A DNA stretch of 64,000 nt from Fimbriimonas sp. (GTDB lineage: Bacteria; Armatimonadota; Fimbriimonadia; Fimbriimonadales; Fimbriimonadaceae). Within the stretch, counting starts at the first letter, position 1, and every line of letters starts with the position of its first letter. The stretch spans positions 16,568-80,567 of the forward strand of contig JARLGV010000013.1 of the NCBI GenBank assembly GCA_031292555.1. The letters are read 5' to 3'. The notes beneath the pieces were generated by a model, which did not search any database, was not told the origin of the DNA, and saw nothing but the letters and a program-made list of their open reading frames with translations. The position numbers and the translations under genes are program-made. Positions 61,577 through 64,000 of this stretch are shown piece by piece.

Positions 61577-64000
61577 ATGAAGTTCGACATGCCTGCTGCG
61601 TCTATTTGTCGCGCTATCCTCGCTCTCGCGTTGCTTTCGAGTGCTCTTTGCATATGTTTCGGCCAGTCGACCGGCTTCTGGAAGCCGGGGCCTTATGGAG
61701 GCAAAAGCGAAGTTGTCGGCGGGATGCTGACCCTCTCGCCTCCAGACGAGAATTGGGGGGGTAGCGAAGCGGCAAGTGCCCGAGCATTTGCCATCTGGAA
61801 CAAAGATGGTGCCACAGTCCACGTTCGCTTGACGCTGGGCGAGGCGATGGGACCGGGCTATGAAGTGTTCTTGGGCTTCATTCCCTCCGGTTCCCAAGGC
61901 GGCATCCAAGGTTCAGACGACGTCGTCGGTCTCTCGATCATTCGAGCGGCGAACAAGTCGACCCTCACCGCCGGTCTGTGCCGAAAGGAGGCAAGCAGCG
62001 CGGACAAGGGTATTCGAGGAGACCAGTATGGGAATCTCGTCACTTACGAGCCTTGGCCGGGGCGTCAAGTTGAGCAAAGCGGCAACGATATCGACGTCGA
62101 CTTCACCGTCGATGACTCGACCGTCAGTGCCCGGATTGGAAGCAAGTTCGACGAGTCCCACCCGATAGGGCTCACGTCAAAGGAGTGGAAGAGCGCCACT
62201 TTCGTCGTACGGTGCAAGAACTTCAACGACGGGCGGGGATCGGCAACCGTCAAACACGTCACCGTCTCCTGCCCCCAGCAGCTTGACAACTTCATCGATC
62301 CGCTCAACCTGAGGCCGGTCGCCAATATGGGATTCCGCGACGATGTGAAGGGGGACGAAAAGGGCGGATGGACCGATCAAGGCGAAAACGATCTGCGTAA
62401 TCTCGCACCTGGGCTGCAGGAGATCCGGTCAATACCTTTCGATATCGTCGATCCTCAGCAGAACGGAGGCAAAAGCTGCGTCATGCTTTTCTCGAAGAAT
62501 CGAACCTTCTTCCCACGGCAGACGGCGTCGATCGAAATCCACCGTCCCGCAAACTCGCTGATCTTCCTCCACTCAGCGGCGTGGGCCACCGCGAACACAA
62601 CGGCGGCGAGATACATCGTCGCGTATGAAGACGGATCGAAGCTGGAAGTACCAATCGTGATCGGCAAGCAGATCGACGACTGGTGGGGGATGCAGCCGGT
62701 TTCGGACCCGTGGGCGGCGGTGTTGCTGACGGTCAAGAACGACTCCAGTCTGAGCGGAAGGGTCGGTATCTACGGCTATCGGTGGATCAACCCGTTCCCG
62801 GCCAAGTCGATCGAGTCGCTGACCTTTAGGTCCGCCGATGCCGACCCAGTTGTCGGGATCCTTGCGGTATCGGTCGTCAAGCCGACTATCGGAGATATCC
62901 AAGAGCAGGCGCTTCGAGCCGCCTTTGCCCGAGAGGCGCCAAAGGACCTCAAGCGCTTTCCACCCGATGCGGACAAGGTTTCTGACCAGGTGCGCTTCCA
63001 AGCTCCCAAACCGGCAACACCCTATGTGTTCTCGGCAGCGGGCTCGTTCAGCGGCGGGGGCGGAGGCAAGGCGATGCTCGATTTCCCCGGTTATGCCAAG
63101 GAGATCGAATCGGTCGGTGGAATCTCCAGGTTCCCCTATGGTCTTGAGATCAGCTTCTATTTCTGGCCCTACACGGCCCTCGACTGGTATCCGGTGCTAG
63201 GCAAGAAGGGCGGCACTTACGGAACGATCGAGAAGTGGTACTACAAGTACGGCGACCCGGCGCACACCCTCAGCTACCAGACAATGTTGGCGGCCTACAA
63301 GGCCAAGGGACTCAAGCTTGACCTGCTCTTCAATTGCCATTCGATGTTCGACGGTAACGACTTCGTCTACGTGAAGACGCTTCCCGAAGCCAAGATGCGA
63401 ACCCATAACCCGCTGGATGAGGGCATCTTCAGCCGCTCAAATCTAGACAAGATCGTACGAAACAACGCGACTCTGGTCGACTACGTGATCAAGCACGGCC
63501 TGCAGAGCACGGTCGCTTATTGGGAGATGGACAACGAGCGATGGGACATGCCCGGCGCAGAGTACGCGGAGGTCGTCGCCGCCCATGTGAAGATGCTTCG
63601 CGCCAAGATTCCCACCGCGAAAGTGATCGTCTGTTTGGGCGAGCTTGGGCCGTACAGCACGAATCCGGAGGGTTCCCACGCCATCGTCTGGAGCCGCGAC
63701 CTGTTGAGGCGGCTGCAGGAGTTGGGATGTAACGGGAAGATCGACTACTTCGCGCCTCACCTGTACCCGTTCCTGTTCGATTCGGCGGATGAGATCACCG
63801 AAAACTACTTGGAGGATTACAGCGTCCGCAATATCCGAAGGAGCCTCGATTACATGTCAGGAATGCTCGATCGGTATGGGTTCAAGCGTTCAAAATTTTA
63901 CGTTTCCGAGTGGGGATCTCAGTCCGACGGGTTGGGAGACCAGAGCCATAACGAACTGATCACCTCGATGGCGGCGGCCATCGGAACCGCGAAAGACGCG
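61577..64000 (+). CDS. large secreted GH-A-clan glycosidase (GH39/GH51-like), 3' truncated
   Basis: 808 codons open to the window end, ATG at 61577 with GGAGG 6 nt upstream. A signal peptide (ICRAILALALLSSALCICF) is followed by a beta-rich N-terminal region (residues ~30-210, CBM9/DOMON-like) and a second beta domain (~220-460). The barrel begins near residue 500 (FPYGLEISFYFWP). E654 in YWEMDNERW is the likely acid/base, and E778 in YVSEWGS the nucleophile. The SEWG element resembles the GH39 enzyme at 4.7 kb, but the NER instead of NEP is unusual. Family only tentative. Confidence 0.75.
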   Translation, partial: MKFDMPAASICRAILALALLSSALCICFGQSTGFWKPGPYGGKSEVVGGMLTLSPPDENWGGSEAASARAFAIWNKDGATVHVRLTLGEAMGPGYEVFLGFIPSGSQGGIQGSDDVVGLSIIRAANKSTLTAGLCRKEASSADKGIRGDQYGNLVTYEPWPGRQVEQSGNDIDVDFTVDDSTVSARIGSKFDESHPIGLTSKEWKSATFVVRCKNFNDGRGSATVKHVTVSCPQQLDNFIDPLNLRPVANMGFRDDVKGDEKGGWTDQGENDLRNLAPGLQEIRSIPFDIVDPQQNGGKSCVMLFSKNRTFFPRQTASIEIHRPANSLIFLHSAAWATANTTAARYIVAYEDGSKLEVPIVIGKQIDDWWGMQPVSDPWAAVLLTVKNDSSLSGRVGIYGYRWINPFPAKSIESLTFRSADADPVVGILAVSVVKPTIGDIQEQALRAAFAREAPKDLKRFPPDADKVSDQVRFQAPKPATPYVFSAAGSFSGGGGGKAMLDFPGYAKEIESVGGISRFPYGLEISFYFWPYTALDWYPVLGKKGGTYGTIEKWYYKYGDPAHTLSYQTMLAAYKAKGLKLDLLFNCHSMFDGNDFVYVKTLPEAKMRTHNPLDEGIFSRSNLDKIVRNNATLVDYVIKHGLQSTVAYWEMDNERWDMPGAEYAEVVAAHVKMLRAKIPTAKVIVCLGELGPYSTNPEGSHAIVWSRDLLRRLQELGCNGKIDYFAPHLYPFLFDSADEITENYLEDYSVRNIRRSLDYMSGMLDRYGFKRSKFYVSEWGSQSDGLGDQSHNELITSMAAAIGTAKDA

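Noticed and set aside
1..64000. CRISPR arrays, rRNA, tRNA, insertion sequences
   Set aside because: No regularly spaced repeats, no cloverleaf or T-loop in correct context, and no transposase-like translation was found on reading.

Overview
The window is a GC-rich (about 60% by eye) bacterial chromosome segment, almost entirely genic, with no rRNA, tRNA, CRISPR array or insertion sequence that I can recognise. The gene style points to Armatimonadota, probably a Fimbriimonas-like member of Fimbriimonadia. Two prepilin-like proteins carry the extended N-terminus ending [10 protein letters not shown] that is typical of that group. There are many secreted glycoside hydrolases with LacI/GntR-type regulators, sugar ABC importers without their own ATPase, and PadR and ECF42 cassettes. 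This taxonomic call is inference from sequence style, not a database match.

Layout. 1-2.0 kb: 3' part of an M1 metallopeptidase. 2.2-12.9 kb: a plus-strand plant-polysaccharide locus (LacI regulator, prepilin-like protein, small lipoprotein, GH39, GH42, GH5, GH2). 13-16 kb: DoxX-like and hypothetical membrane proteins. 16.4-18.9 kb: a stress-type cassette (tandem AHSA1/SRPBCC protein, DGPF/YCII protein, ECF42 sigma factor). 19-24.7 kb: GH127 beta-L-arabinofuranosidase, a 43-residue lysine-rich protein, an SGNH esterase and a BNR/sialidase-like protein. 24.8-30.2 kb: a large Gly-rich lipoprotein, an unknown protein and a COG4099-type esterase. 30.4-31.1 kb: a two-gene nucleotidyltransferase/small-protein unit. 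31.2-34.5 kb: first sugar ABC importer. 34.5-38.7 kb: glycosyltransferase-like membrane protein, unknown protein, BCS1-like AAA+ ATPase. 38.9-39.6 kb: parD with a parE broken by an in-frame stop. 39.7-41.1 kb: PadR and membrane partner. 41.4-45.4 kb: sulfatase and GH3. 45.4-54.1 kb: a minus-strand operon (prepilin-like, small TM protein, GntR/LacI hybrid regulator, GH130, a candidate new glycosidase, substrate-binding protein, two permeases) in which nearly every junction overlaps. 54.6-58.8 kb: vapC remnant, hicAB, and a large RecB-like nuclease/Dna2-like helicase. 58.9-64 kb: deacetylase-like protein, GH5, and a divergent GH-A-clan enzyme cut by the window edge.

How it fits together. Secreted GH5, GH2, GH39, GH42, GH127, GH3 and esterase/sulfatase activities would trim arabinose-, xylose-, galactose- or mannose-containing plant polymers. 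Two importers would take up the products, with GH130 acting on beta-mannosides. Several of these promoters contain short palindromes with an AA-n-CG-n-TT core, as expected for LacI-family operators. Twice in this window a sugar regulator sits directly beside a prepilin-like gene and a tiny membrane or lipoprotein gene. That recurring regulator/pilin/small-protein arrangement is the least explained structure here.
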